Assembly (NCBI GenBank): GCA_025699005.1
Contig: JAILWI010000001.1
Coordinates: forward strand, 682,001 to 746,000
Source of the DNA: Chloroflexota bacterium
GTDB lineage: Bacteria > Chloroflexota > Limnocylindria > QHBO01
DNA length: 64,000 bases
Direction of reading: 5' to 3'
Shown here: positions 26,686 through 35,350 of the stretch, piece after piece
Layout: every line of letters begins with the position of its first letter
Position numbering within the stretch: position 1 is the first letter of the stretch
Program-made: the position numbers and the translations under genes
Notes under the pieces: generated by a model
What the model was told of the DNA's origin: nothing
The model's input: only the letters and a program-made list of their open reading frames with translations
Databases searched by the model: none

Positions 26686-27435
26686 CTAGCTGCCGGTCTC
26701 CTCGCCGTTCGAATCGGATGAGCCCCGGTCGCCCCACGGCCCATGGTGGCCGCCGCGCGGGCCGAACCCGCCGGCGCGTCCCTCGAACGAGCCGCCCTCG
26801 TCGAGCCACGTCGTGACCCGCTCGATGGCCGCATCGGCGCGCTCCTGGGCCATGCCCTCGGCGACTGCCGCGTCGAGGTCCGCCTGGACTGCGGCGATGA
26901 CCGACGCCTTCACATCGGCGTAGACGACGCCCTCGGCCTCGGCGAGCGCCTCGAGCGAGCCCGCGTCGCGTGCCTGCTCGATGACGGCCGAGCTCTCGAT
27001 GCCCAGGGCATCGGCGGCCGACTCGAGGACGTTCCCGCCCAGGAACCCGCGCGCGAAGCCGCGCTCGGCCCCCGCATGGAAGCCCTTGGCGAACCCGAAC
27101 CCGAACCCGAGGCCGCACCCGGAGCCGTCGTAGGCGGCGATCCGCTCGCGCATCATGGCGGCGCGCTCCTCGGTCAGGTCGCCGGCCTCCACGGCCGCAT
27201 CGACGGCGGCGTTGGCGGCCACCTGACCCGCGACGACGAGGCCGTCACGATCGGTGCCGAGCTCGCTGGCGAACGTATCGAGGAAGGTCTCGCAGTACTC
27301 ACCGCGAACGCTGGCCGAGCCGCTCGCGACATCAGTCGGCTCGTCGGTCGCAAGAGTCGAGCCGATGATGGTGCCCCCGAGGAGTGCCGAGGCGAGCATC
27401 GCGCCGGCGAATCCGAAGGTCTTGGCAAGTCGCAT
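26686..27435 (-). CDS. Secreted or anchored protein with Gly/Phe-rich segment
   Basis: A 249-aa protein with a signal or N-terminal anchor (LAKTFGFAGAMLASALLGGTIIGS). Then come helices with EYCETFLDTFASELG, a Gly/Phe/Ala-rich stretch (GCGLGFGFGFAKGFHAGAERG near 110-130), and an alternating pattern ALGIESSAVIEQARDAGSLEAL. The pattern resembles actinobacterial/Chloroflexota secreted proteins with SLAEVA-like repeats. Function unknown. It is divergent from a two-component operon, which may regulate it. A GTGAGG site about 9 bases before ATG 27435 supports this start. Confidence 0.65.
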   Translation of the reverse strand: MRLAKTFGFAGAMLASALLGGTIIGSTLATDEPTDVASGSASVRGEYCETFLDTFASELGTDRDGLVVAGQVAANAAVDAAVEAGDLTEERAAMMRERIAAYDGSGCGLGFGFGFAKGFHAGAERGFARGFLGGNVLESAADALGIESSAVIEQARDAGSLEALAEAEGVVYADVKASVIAAVQADLDAAVAEGMAQERADAAIERVTTWLDEGGSFEGRAGGFGPRGGHHGPWGDRGSSDSNGEETGS

Positions 27436-27559
27436 TCGTTGGTACCTCACAGTGCTGTGGGTGGATGAGGGCGGTATGGCTTCGAGGGTGCCGGCGGCCG
27501 ATGAAGAACGCGCCAAGATCACCGGCCCGGGTCTTCACATCGCCTGAATCGGCGGCACG

Positions 27560-27565
27560 TAGCAT
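27560..27565 (+). promoter_or_regulatory. Candidate leaderless -10 element of the two-component operon
   Basis: TAGCAT ends 7 bases before ATG 27573. The in-frame ATG at 27564 lies inside the element, so 27573 is chosen. Confidence 0.5.
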
Positions 27566-27572
27566 GGGCGCC

Positions 27573-28286
27573 ATGGGAGCACGAATCCTGGTCGTGGAGG
27601 ACGAGCCGCAGCTGCGAGCGCTCCTGCGGCTGTATCTCGAGCGGGAGGGCCACACGGTCGCCGATGCGGGCGACGGCCAGGCTGCACTGGCCGCATTCGA
27701 CGCAGAGGGCGCCGACCTGGTCATCCTGGATCTCATGCTCCCCGGCATGCAGGGCGAGACGGTGCTCGAGGCCCTTCGCGACGCCGGCGACGTCCCCGTC
27801 CTCATCACCTCGGCCAAGCGCAGCGAGGCGGAGCGCATCGCGGGCCTCCGCGCCGGTGCCGACGATTACCTCGCCAAGCCGTTCAATCCTCACGAGCTCA
27901 CGGCGCGCGTGGCCGCCATCCTTCGGCGTTCTCGCGGGACCGGAGCGGGGGAGCCGCCGCCGATCCTCAGCCTCGACGGCGGCAGGCTCGTGCTCGACCC
28001 GGCATCGCGCCGCTACACGCTGACCGGCGGCGACACGGGTCGTCTCACGCCCGGTGAGAGCGCGCTGCTCGTTGCCCTCGCGGCGCATCCCGGAGCGGTG
28101 CTCGCGCGCCAGCAGCTGCTCGACGCCGTCGCGCGGCGCCCGGACGAGGTGTACGAGCGCGTCGTGGATGTCCACGTGGCGAACGTGCGCCGCAAGGTCG
28201 GGGACGATCCCGGCAACCCGTGGCTCATCGAGACGGTTCCCGCCACGGGGTATCGGCTCGTGGCTACCGTGGATCCCGGCCCGTGA
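27573..28286 (+). CDS. OmpR/PhoB-type response regulator
   Basis: A 237-aa two-domain regulator. The receiver has the acidic pocket VVEDEPQ, phospho-acceptor D53 in VILDLMLPG, a Thr/Ser pair in VLITSAKR and K at DYLAKPFNP. The winged-helix DNA-binding domain follows (LTPGESALLVALAAHPG, then VDVHVANVRRKVGDDP and TVPATGYRLVA). The kinase gene overlaps its stop (TGATG). The operon faces the secreted-protein gene, a plausible target. Confidence 0.92.
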   Translation: MGARILVVEDEPQLRALLRLYLEREGHTVADAGDGQAALAAFDAEGADLVILDLMLPGMQGETVLEALRDAGDVPVLITSAKRSEAERIAGLRAGADDYLAKPFNPHELTARVAAILRRSRGTGAGEPPPILSLDGGRLVLDPASRRYTLTGGDTGRLTPGESALLVALAAHPGAVLARQQLLDAVARRPDEVYERVVDVHVANVRRKVGDDPGNPWLIETVPATGYRLVATVDPGP

Positions 28287-29590
28287 TGCGCGGCTCGCCG
28301 CTGGGCATTCGCCTCGCGGCGCTCATGGCGGTCGTCGTGGTCATCGTGCTCGTCGCGGCCGGGGTCGCCGTGAACCGGGCTGCGTCTCGATCGCTGGAGG
28401 AGACGCTGGGGCCGCGCGACCAGGAACGGCTGAACCTGGCGGCGGCGTTGATCGAGGAAGGACTGGAGCGCGGCGCAGACCTACGCGGGATGCAGCGCCT
28501 GCTCCAGCGCATCGCCCTCGAGACGCGGGGGCAGGTCCGTGTCGTGGATGCGTCCGGCGCGGTGATCCTGCGGGCGGGCGGCCCACCGACGACCGACGAG
28601 ACCCAGACGTTGACGTCTCCGCTGTCCGAGGCGGCCGGGGGCGGCGCGGTGGAGATCGACGTGCCGAGCGCGGCGGCACCCATCGTCCGCGCGTTCAACG
28701 GCGCCCTCATCATCACCGGCGTCGTGGCGGTCGCCACCCTGCTCGTCGTCGCGGCGATCGGAGCCAGCCGCATGACCCGGCCGCTGCGCGACGTCGCGGC
28801 AGCGGCGCACCGGCTGGGGAGCGGCGATCTGTCGGTCCGTGCCCGGGGTGGCGCCGATGCCGAGTCCGCCGAGCTGGCGGACGCGTTCAACGAGATGGCC
28901 GAGCAGCTCGAACGCTCCGAGATCCTCCGGCGACGGGCGGCGAGTGATCTCGCCCACGACCTCGCCACGCCGGCGACCGTCCTCGAGTCGCAGATCCAGG
29001 CCATGGTCGACGGCGTCGTTCCCGCCGATGCTGCCCAGCTCGAGCGGGCCCGTGCCGCGGCGACGAGCCTGTCGAGCGTCATCGGGCAGCTCGGAGAGCT
29101 GACCCAGGCCGAGGCGGCCCCACTTCAGCGCCGGGTCGAGCCGTTCGACCTCGCCGACCTCGCGACCGAGGTGCTCGCCGCGCTCCACGGCATGCTGCGG
29201 GAGCGTGGTGTCGAGGGAGTGTTGTCGGGGGCCGGCGGCACCGTCCTCGCCGATCGAGCCCAGGTGGAGCGCGCGCTACGCAACGTGCTCACGAACGCGA
29301 TCCAGCACTCGCCTGCGGGCGGTCGTGTGGCCGTCGAGCTGCGGGAGACGAACCCGGTCGAGCTGAGGGTCGGCGACCACGGACCGGGGATCGGTGCCGA
29401 CGACGTCCCCTACATCTTCGAGCGCTTCTACCGGGCCGATCGTTCGCGGGGCAAGATGCCGGGCAGCGGAATCGGGTTGACCGTGGCGAGGGAGCTCATC
29501 GTCGCGAACGGCGGCTCGATCGAGGTCGAATCGTCATCCGCGTCCGGGACGACATTCCTCGTCCGGCTCCCGAGCGCCACCGTGCGCTGA
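28286..29590 (+). CDS. Sensor histidine kinase
   Basis: A 434-aa membrane sensor kinase. TM1 spans about 8-29, a periplasmic domain to about 135, and TM2 about 139-161, then HAMP (SRMTRPLRDVAAAAHRLGSG). The phospho-acceptor is H224 in DLAHDLATPA, a variant of the SHELRTP box. HATPase motifs: NVLTNAIQHSP, VGDHGPGIGADD, FERFYRADRSRGKMPGSGIGL. The signal is unknown. Coupled to its regulator by TGATG. Confidence 0.9.
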   Translation: MRGSPLGIRLAALMAVVVVIVLVAAGVAVNRAASRSLEETLGPRDQERLNLAAALIEEGLERGADLRGMQRLLQRIALETRGQVRVVDASGAVILRAGGPPTTDETQTLTSPLSEAAGGGAVEIDVPSAAAPIVRAFNGALIITGVVAVATLLVVAAIGASRMTRPLRDVAAAAHRLGSGDLSVRARGGADAESAELADAFNEMAEQLERSEILRRRAASDLAHDLATPATVLESQIQAMVDGVVPADAAQLERARAAATSLSSVIGQLGELTQAEAAPLQRRVEPFDLADLATEVLAALHGMLRERGVEGVLSGAGGTVLADRAQVERALRNVLTNAIQHSPAGGRVAVELRETNPVELRVGDHGPGIGADDVPYIFERFYRADRSRGKMPGSGIGLTVARELIVANGGSIEVESSSASGTTFLVRLPSATVR

Positions 29591-29607
29591 GGCGCCATGA
29601 TGCGCAC

Positions 29608-30474
29608 ATGTCGCTGCGTGTGCATCGCCTCGAATCGGCCCCCGCATTCCTTGAAGAGGCGGGGAGCTTCCTCGCCGAGCACGAGGCCGAGAACAACCTG
29701 GTTTTCGGCATCTGCTCCTCGCTCGAGGCGAGCCCGGGTCTCTACTCCGATGCGACACCGCAGTTCCTCACTGTCGTGGATGACAGGGGAGCCGTGCGGG
29801 GCGCGTCGCTGCGGACCCCGCCGCACAACCAGGTGCTCGCATGGACGGACGCCCCGGAGGCGATCGACGCGCTCGTGGATGCCCTGGCCGCCGAGCAGCT
29901 TCCCGGGGTGCTCGGCCCGACGCACCTCGCCGCCCGATTTGCGACGCGATGGGCTGCGCAGCGCGGCTCGACGGCCCGTCGCCGAGTCGCGGAGCGGATC
30001 TTCCGGCTCACCCGGGTGATCCCACCGGCACGCCCCCCGAGTGGAGCCTGGCGCATCCTCGGCGCCGGAGATCGCGACCTCCTCGCCGCATGGATGGTGG
30101 CGTTCCGCGACGAGGCGGCTCCCGAGGCGCCGGCGATCTCCGATCCGCCCGCCCTCGCGGACCGCTGGGTGGCGCAGGAGGGTCGCATCGGCTATGTCTG
30201 GGAGGACGATGACCGCGTGGTCAGCTTCGCCGGATCGTCCGGGGCGACGCCGAACGGGATGCGGATCGGCCCGGTGTACACGCCGCCCGAGGATCGTGGT
30301 CGCGGGTACGCATCGGCCCTGACCGCTGCGGCCAGCCAGCACCAGCTGGACCGAGGCCGGCGCTTCACCTTCCTGTTCACCGATCTGTCGAACCCGACTT
30401 CGAACAAGATCTACCAGGCCATCGGGTACGAGCCGGTGTGCGACGTCGACGACTACGGGTTCGCCGATGCGTAG
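29608..30474 (+). CDS. GNAT family acetyltransferase, two-lobed
   Basis: A 288-aa protein. The N-terminal 140 residues resemble a degenerate GNAT lobe; the C-terminal has the clear acetyl-CoA-binding motif VYTPPEDRGRGYASALTAA and NPTSNKIYQAIGYEPV. This resembles the FR47-like group. Substrate unknown. Its stop is inside the next gene's start (8-base overlap). Confidence 0.75.
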   Translation: MSLRVHRLESAPAFLEEAGSFLAEHEAENNLVFGICSSLEASPGLYSDATPQFLTVVDDRGAVRGASLRTPPHNQVLAWTDAPEAIDALVDALAAEQLPGVLGPTHLAARFATRWAAQRGSTARRRVAERIFRLTRVIPPARPPSGAWRILGAGDRDLLAAWMVAFRDEAAPEAPAISDPPALADRWVAQEGRIGYVWEDDDRVVSFAGSSGATPNGMRIGPVYTPPEDRGRGYASALTAAASQHQLDRGRRFTFLFTDLSNPTSNKIYQAIGYEPVCDVDDYGFADA

Positions 30475-30874
30475 CGCGTTCATCGCCATGATCCTCGTGC
30501 TCGGCCTCGTTGCCTGTGCTGGCGTGACGGGCACCTCCGTGCCCGAGTGCGACGAGTCCTGGGCGGGGCTCGACGCCGTCATCCTCGTCCCGGACGAGGA
30601 GGCGGAGGCGATCCCGGTGGCGATCGCATGCATGAGCGAGATCGACGAGGAGCGGATTCGCATCGGCTTCGAGGCGCCCGCCGGACCGTCGTGTCACCAG
30701 CTGAGCCTGCTGGACATCAACGAGTCCGCCGATGCCGTCTCCGTCCGGGTGGGGGTCGTGGCCGTCGACGATCCGCTGGCCGGGGCCTGCCCGGACGAGC
30801 CGGTCCGGATGGTCACCGAGGCCGACCTCCAGGCGCCGGTCGGCGACCGTGAGCTCCTCGGCGCCGGGGCCTGA
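30467..30874 (+). CDS. Small lipoprotein of unknown function, 135 aa
   Basis: Signal peptide with lipobox LVAC (Cys about 17). The mature part is acidic with cysteines (ECDESW, IACMSE, SCHQLS, GACPDE) that could form disulfides. I do not recognise the family. It overlaps the acetyltransferase gene by 8 bases and ends 42 bases before the aldehyde dehydrogenase ATG. Confidence 0.6.
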   Translation: MRSAFIAMILVLGLVACAGVTGTSVPECDESWAGLDAVILVPDEEAEAIPVAIACMSEIDEERIRIGFEAPAGPSCHQLSLLDINESADAVSVRVGVVAVDDPLAGACPDEPVRMVTEADLQAPVGDRELLGAGA

Positions 30875-30903
30875 GGTTCGTCCCGTCGCAGGTCCGTCGG
30901 CGC

Positions 30904-30909
30904 TACCAT
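30904..30909 (+). promoter_or_regulatory. Candidate leaderless -10 element of the aldehyde dehydrogenase gene
   Basis: TACCAT ends 7 bases before ATG 30917. Confidence 0.5.
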
Positions 30910-30916
30910 CTCGGAC

Positions 30917-32392
30917 ATGACCACCGTTCCGACCCAGCTCCTCATCGGCGGCGAGCTGCGCGACGCGCAGTCCGGCGCCACCTTCGCCACCTTCGATCCC
31001 GCGCACGGCGCCGAGCTCGGCTCGGTCGCGCAGGCCGGAGCCGCCGATGTCGACGTGGCCGTGGCCGCGGCGCGCGAGGCCTTCGACGGCGCATGGGCCA
31101 GGACGGCCCCCGCCAAGCGCTCGCGGATGCTGAACCGGCTGGCGCAGCTCATCGACGAGCACACCGACGAGCTTGCGGAGCTCGAGAGCCGCAACAACGG
31201 CAAGACGAAGTGGCAGTGCGTGGCGGAGATCAAGGTTGCGGTCGCCACGCTGGAGCTGTTCGCCGGAGCGGCGCAGCACCTCTACGGGCGATCGCACGTG
31301 GTCAACCCGGCGGTCGTCACGTACACGCTGCGCGAGCCGGTCGGCGTGGTCGGCGCGATCATCCCGTGGAACTACCCGTTCATGATGGCCGCCTGGAAGG
31401 TCGCCCCGGCGCTGGCCACCGGCAACACGCTCGTGCTCAAGCCCGCAACCGCGACGCCGCTGACGGCCATCCGGCTCGGCGAGCTGGCCCTCGAGGCCGG
31501 CGTGCCGGCCGGGGTCCTCAATGTCGTCCCCGGACCCGGGGCCGAGGTGGGGGAGGCGATGGCCGCCCATCCGGGCATCGACAAGATCGCGTTCACCGGC
31601 GAGACCTCCACGGGCCGGCGCATCGCGGAGACCGCGGCGAAGACCCTGAAGCGCGTCTCCCTCGAGCTCGGCGGAAAAAGCCCGAACATCGTCTTCGCCG
31701 ATGCGGACCTCGACGCTGCCGTCATCGGCTCGCTGTGGGCCATCTACTACTCGGCCGGCCAGTCGTGCGAGGCGCGCTCCCGGATCCTCGTGGCGGACGA
31801 GGCGTACGACGCGTTCGCATCGGCCTTCGCGGAGAAGGCGAAGGCGCTCACCATCGGCGACCCGCTGTCCGATGACACGAAGGTCGGATCGCTCATCTCC
31901 CGAGCCCACGCCGAGAAGGTGCGCGGGTTCGTGAAGATGGGCGTGGAGGACGGTGGCGAGCTGCTCGCCGGCGACGGCCTGAGCCTCGGCGATGGCCTGG
32001 ACGCCGATGCGTTCGTGGCCCCGACGGTCATCGGCGGCGTCTCGAATGACGCGCGGATCTGCCAAGAGGAGGTCTTCGGGCCGGTCGTGACCCTCACCCG
32101 GTTCGCCGATGAGAAGGAGGCGATCGGCATCGCCAACGACGTGCGCTACGGCCTGGCGGCGACCGTCTGGACCGGCGACGCGGCACGCGGTCACCGGGTC
32201 GCCCAGCGCATCCGCTCCGGCGCCGTTGGGATCAACACCCCGTTCGTCGCCTTCCCCGGCGTGCCGTTCGGAGGCTTCAAGGAGTCCGGCTACGGGCGCG
32301 AGCAGTCGATCGAGGCGCTGGACCTGTACACCGAGACGAAGGCGATCCTCCAGGGCACGTCGCCGAAGACCGTGAACCCGTTCGGCATCTGA
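30917..32392 (+). CDS. NAD(P)-dependent aldehyde dehydrogenase
   Basis: A 491-aa ALDH-superfamily enzyme, oxidising an aldehyde to an acid. Motifs: VVGAIIPWNYPFMMAAWKV, the NAD site KPATATPLTA and FTGETSTGR, the catalytic Glu in VSLELGGKSPNIVF, and the nucleophile Cys in YYSAGQSCEARSRI. The C-terminal PFGGFKESGYGREQ matches betaine-aldehyde-like ALDHs. The substrate is unknown; it could serve the amine oxidase. The stop overlaps the SRPBCC gene start (TGATG). Confidence 0.9.
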   Translation: MTTVPTQLLIGGELRDAQSGATFATFDPAHGAELGSVAQAGAADVDVAVAAAREAFDGAWARTAPAKRSRMLNRLAQLIDEHTDELAELESRNNGKTKWQCVAEIKVAVATLELFAGAAQHLYGRSHVVNPAVVTYTLREPVGVVGAIIPWNYPFMMAAWKVAPALATGNTLVLKPATATPLTAIRLGELALEAGVPAGVLNVVPGPGAEVGEAMAAHPGIDKIAFTGETSTGRRIAETAAKTLKRVSLELGGKSPNIVFADADLDAAVIGSLWAIYYSAGQSCEARSRILVADEAYDAFASAFAEKAKALTIGDPLSDDTKVGSLISRAHAEKVRGFVKMGVEDGGELLAGDGLSLGDGLDADAFVAPTVIGGVSNDARICQEEVFGPVVTLTRFADEKEAIGIANDVRYGLAATVWTGDAARGHRVAQRIRSGAVGINTPFVAFPGVPFGGFKESGYGREQSIEALDLYTETKAILQGTSPKTVNPFGI

Positions 32393-32844
32393 TGCCCGTC
32401 GTCGGCAGCCGCAGCTGGGTTCCCGCGCCGGTCGACGAGGTGTTCGCGTTCTTCGACGATCCCGCGAACCTGGGGCGGCTCATGCCACCGCCGGTGGCGA
32501 TCAAGCTGGTGCGGATCGAACCCGAGCCGCCCCAGCCGGGGTCGATCTTCGAGTTCCGCTACGGGATCGGCCCGTTCCAGCGGACCTGGATCGTGCGGCT
32601 GCTGGACCGCGTGCCGGGCGAGGCGTTCGTCGACGAGACGGTGTCCGGGCCGGTGGCTCGCTTCAACCACTCGCACACGTTCCGGCCCGGGACGACCGGG
32701 ACGTGGATCGAGGATCGCATCGACTTCCACGTGGGCCCGGACGGGCCGATCGGCGTGGTGATCGATGCCGTGGCGGGCATCGTGATGCGGATGACGTTCG
32801 TGTGGCGCGCCATGCGCCAGCGCCAGATCCTGCGAGGCAGCTAG
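32392..32844 (+). CDS. SRPBCC/START-like ligand-binding protein
   Basis: A 150-aa helix-grip protein: GSRSWVPAPVDEVFAFFDDPANL near the start and FRPGTTGTWIEDRIDFHVG near 101-119 are typical of polyketide-cyclase-like SRPBCC domains. It has a hydrophobic ligand pocket but no visible catalytic residues. Translation is coupled to the aldehyde dehydrogenase gene, so it may bind the same substrate or product. Confidence 0.72.
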   Translation: MPVVGSRSWVPAPVDEVFAFFDDPANLGRLMPPPVAIKLVRIEPEPPQPGSIFEFRYGIGPFQRTWIVRLLDRVPGEAFVDETVSGPVARFNHSHTFRPGTTGTWIEDRIDFHVGPDGPIGVVIDAVAGIVMRMTFVWRAMRQRQILRGS

Positions 32845-32895
32845 CCCGCCGTCGGTTTGCGCCCCGCGGCCCTGGCCGCGTACCGTGGCCGCACG

Positions 32896-33822
32896 ATGTC
32901 CGGTGCCCTCGGCCGATGGTTCTCCCGGTTCCCCGAAGGATGGTGGGGCTACCACTGGGCGCCGCCCACCCCGATGAGCGCCGTCCAGCTCATCGGCACT
33001 CCCACGTTCGACAGCCGCCTCATGGCGACCCTGTGGGCCGTGATCAACCGCCGGCGGAGCGTGATGCTCAGCTCGGAGGCGCCACAGGCCGGGAAGACCA
33101 CCGCCCTGTCGGCGCTCGTCGACTTCCTCCCCGATGACACGACCGGCATCTTCGTGCGCGGCTGGTGGGAGGAGTACGACTGGCTCGACGAGATCCCCGC
33201 CGGCACCGGGTACCTGCTCATCAATGAGATGAGCGACCACCTGCCGATCTACGTCTGGGGCCGGGCCGCCCGGGGCGCGCTCATGCTGGCCGGCAAGGGA
33301 TGGGGAATGGGCGCCACGATGCACGCCGACTCATTGCCGGAGGCGCTCGATGCGCTGCGCGGCCAACTCGGCGCGACGGACGAGGACCTCGCCGGCATCA
33401 CCATCTATCTCCAGTACTCGGCCTATCTCACACCCGCCGGGATGTACCGGCGGGTCGAGGAGGCCTGGCACCTCCGGCTCGACGAGGCTGGCGGGTTGGC
33501 CCCCGTCCGCCTGGGCGCCATCGCCGGCGATCGGTCCCCGAGCCTGACCGGCGCCCAGCGGCTGCCGGCCCCGCCGATGCTGCCGGACGACGGCGGTCGC
33601 GCTGCCAGGCCGTTCGAGCACGATCCCGCCGCCTACGCGGTGCTGGCCGCCAGCCTCGGCACCGGCGCCGATGCCTTCGAGGCCGAGCTCGCCGGCCGTG
33701 CCGGCTTCCTCGAGCAGCTCGCCGATCTCGGTGTCTGTGACCCGCCCGCAGTGGCCGCCGCGGTGCGGTCCTACCCGTCACCACAGCCGCCCGACGGCAC
33801 GTCTACGGAACGAAGCGACTGA
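32896..33822 (+). CDS. Solitary secretion-ATPase-like (PulE/VirB11 type) P-loop protein
   Basis: A 308-aa protein with a Walker A variant EAPQAGKTTAL (K67 in residues 61-71), a Walker B-like LLINEMSDH (107-115, acidic E111) and the diagnostic His-box-like ATMHADSLPEALDALRGQL (140-158, H143). These are the hallmarks of type II/IV secretion ATPases, but the N-terminal domains, the Asp box and a partner pilus or secretion gene are missing here. The C-terminal third is Pro/Ala-rich. It may be a reduced ATPase with another role. TACCGT 9 bases before ATG is a weak -10. Confidence 0.6.
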   Translation: MSGALGRWFSRFPEGWWGYHWAPPTPMSAVQLIGTPTFDSRLMATLWAVINRRRSVMLSSEAPQAGKTTALSALVDFLPDDTTGIFVRGWWEEYDWLDEIPAGTGYLLINEMSDHLPIYVWGRAARGALMLAGKGWGMGATMHADSLPEALDALRGQLGATDEDLAGITIYLQYSAYLTPAGMYRRVEEAWHLRLDEAGGLAPVRLGAIAGDRSPSLTGAQRLPAPPMLPDDGGRAARPFEHDPAAYAVLAASLGTGADAFEAELAGRAGFLEQLADLGVCDPPAVAAAVRSYPSPQPPDGTSTERSD

Positions 33823-33890
33823 ACGTCTCGAGCACGAGGGCGTCACGCCGGGCGACCGCGACCCGCTATCGGGCCCCATGGCTGGCTCGG

Positions 33891-34427
33891 CTAAGCGTCC
33901 TCGACCAAGAGGTCACCGTTCATCACCCCCGCGTGCAGCGAGCAGTAGAAGTAATGCGTGCCCGCGGGCAGTCCTGGCACCTCGTATCGAATGTCGCCGG
34001 TCCCAATCGTCTCGCCCTCGTAGACGAGCGTCCCGAGGACGTTGTCCAGCCTGATGAAGATGTTGTGCTCGTGCGTAATCGAGCCGGAGGGACGATCCAG
34101 ATTCGTGAACTGGATAGCGAACGGCTGGCAATGTCGGATTCCGTCGATGACCTCGGTGTCGAAGGCGAAGCTCTGCGCCTCGATTGATAGCTCGAGCACC
34201 GGCTCCTCGGGGTCGATGACCTCGCAGAGAGCCAGCGGGTCCGTGGGGGACGGCGGAAGGCTCGGGGCGGAGACCGCGAGAGTCGGCGTGGCCGGCGTCC
34301 GCGTGCTCGCATCCTCGGTTGTCGGCGCAGAGCCGCAGCCCGCGATTGCCGCCAACAGGATCACACCGGCCCAACAACCGAGGCGCGAGCCAGGTGGATG
34401 ATGGTTCCGGCGTCGTTCTTCCGGCAT
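33891..34427 (-). CDS. Blue-copper (cupredoxin) lipoprotein
   Basis: A 178-aa lipoprotein with lipobox IAGC (C31) and a Thr/Pro-rich linker. The cupredoxin domain has plausible type 1 copper ligands H121 in HEHNIFIRL, C162 and H165 in YCSLHAG, and M169. Electron transfer or copper handling at the outer surface is likely; the partner is unknown. Region GC looks lower than average. The gene is divergent from the LuxR regulator, with 102 bases between the two starts. Confidence 0.78.
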   Translation of the reverse strand: MPEERRRNHHPPGSRLGCWAGVILLAAIAGCGSAPTTEDASTRTPATPTLAVSAPSLPPSPTDPLALCEVIDPEEPVLELSIEAQSFAFDTEVIDGIRHCQPFAIQFTNLDRPSGSITHEHNIFIRLDNVLGTLVYEGETIGTGDIRYEVPGLPAGTHYFYCSLHAGVMNGDLLVEDA

Positions 34428-34517
34428 GGCGGCTTCCTGCAGCGATGGCCATGGCAGTGATGTGCCCGGGACCCATCGTCCACGCCGGAGTGCCTTGCCG
34501 CCATACGCCGGGCGGCG

Positions 34518-34523
34518 TATTTT
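34518..34523 (+). promoter_or_regulatory. Candidate leaderless -10 element of the LuxR gene
   Basis: TATTTT ends 6 bases before ATG 34530, supporting that ATG over the one at 34539. Confidence 0.5.
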
Positions 34524-34529
34524 CGCGCC

Positions 34530-35273
34530 ATGGGGCGGATGAGCAGCGTCGACGTTCGAGGCGTCTTTCGGTTCTTGGGCGCGGTATCGCAGGGCACCCC
34601 ATCTGCGCCAATCTCCGTCGACATGCTTCGCGATCTCGAAAGCCTCATCGGCGCCGAGTCGAGCTGCTACTTCGAGTTTCGTCGGGCCGACCGCCACGTG
34701 CTGGCATACGCGACGACACCCGTGGATTCGCCGGCACCGGGCAGCGAGGGCGCGGAGGTCACGTACGGACACCAAAATCCGATCGGTTGGCGCCGCTGGA
34801 CTCCTGCGGCTGGGCCCATGCGCTTCTCGGGGATGGCGCCACGGCGCGAACTCGATCGCCTCGAATTCGTCCAGTGCTACATGCGGCCGAATCGTATCCG
34901 TGACATGCTCAAGGTCTGGCTGTGGAGTTCTCCATACAGTGCCGCATGCATCCAGCTCGAGCGAGCTGACGCGGAGTTCACGACCCGCGAGATGGACCTC
35001 CTCGGCGTCCTCCAGCAGCACCTCATCGAAGCTCGGGCGCGTGCACTGGCGGGCGACTCGCCAATGCTCGAGGTCGAGCCGTCACTGACTCGGCGCGAGG
35101 TCGAGATTCTTACGTGGGCTGCGCGCGGGAACTCGGATGACCAGATCGCTGCACGCCTCCTCATCTCGACGGGTACCGTCGGCAAGCACCTTGAGCATGC
35201 CTACGACAAGCTCGGCGTGCATTCTCGCGCCGAGGCGCTCGCGTTACTGAGCCGGCTTGACCGCTCGCAGTAG
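34530..35273 (+). CDS. LuxR-family transcriptional regulator
   Basis: A 247-aa regulator with a C-terminal LuxR/FixJ winged HTH: LTRREVEILTWAARGNSDD and ISTGTVGKHLEHAYDKLGV (residues about 183-221). The N-terminal 160 residues look like a GAF/autoinducer-type sensor domain with no obvious receiver Asp. It is divergent from the copper lipoprotein, a likely target. A hairpin followed by TTTTT lies 41 bases after its stop. Confidence 0.82.
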   Translation: MGRMSSVDVRGVFRFLGAVSQGTPSAPISVDMLRDLESLIGAESSCYFEFRRADRHVLAYATTPVDSPAPGSEGAEVTYGHQNPIGWRRWTPAAGPMRFSGMAPRRELDRLEFVQCYMRPNRIRDMLKVWLWSSPYSAACIQLERADAEFTTREMDLLGVLQQHLIEARARALAGDSPMLEVEPSLTRREVEILTWAARGNSDDQIAARLLISTGTVGKHLEHAYDKLGVHSRAEALALLSRLDRSQ

Positions 35274-35289
35274 CCGCAGAGGCCTTCGG

Positions 35290-35318
35290 CGGCGGCTGTC
35301 CGCCGGTCAGCCCTTTTT
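35290..35318 (+). terminator. Candidate rho-independent terminator after the LuxR gene
   Basis: CGGCGG at 35290-35295, CTGT loop, CCGCCG at 35300-35305; a TTTTT run at 35314-35318 follows 8 bases later, so the fit to a classic terminator is loose. T runs are rare in this window. Confidence 0.4.
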
Positions 35319-35338
35319 GCCCGCCCGGGTGCAGGTGG

Positions 35339-35344
35339 TAGCCT
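35339..35344 (+). promoter_or_regulatory. Candidate leaderless -10 element of the AAA ATPase gene
   Basis: TAGCCT ends 6 bases before GTG 35351. Confidence 0.5.
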
Positions 35345-35350
35345 GCTGCG

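Noticed and set aside
27564-27572. Earlier ATG of the response regulator
   Set aside because: It lies inside the TAGCAT element; the receiver starts at the next Met and the spacing fits 27573.
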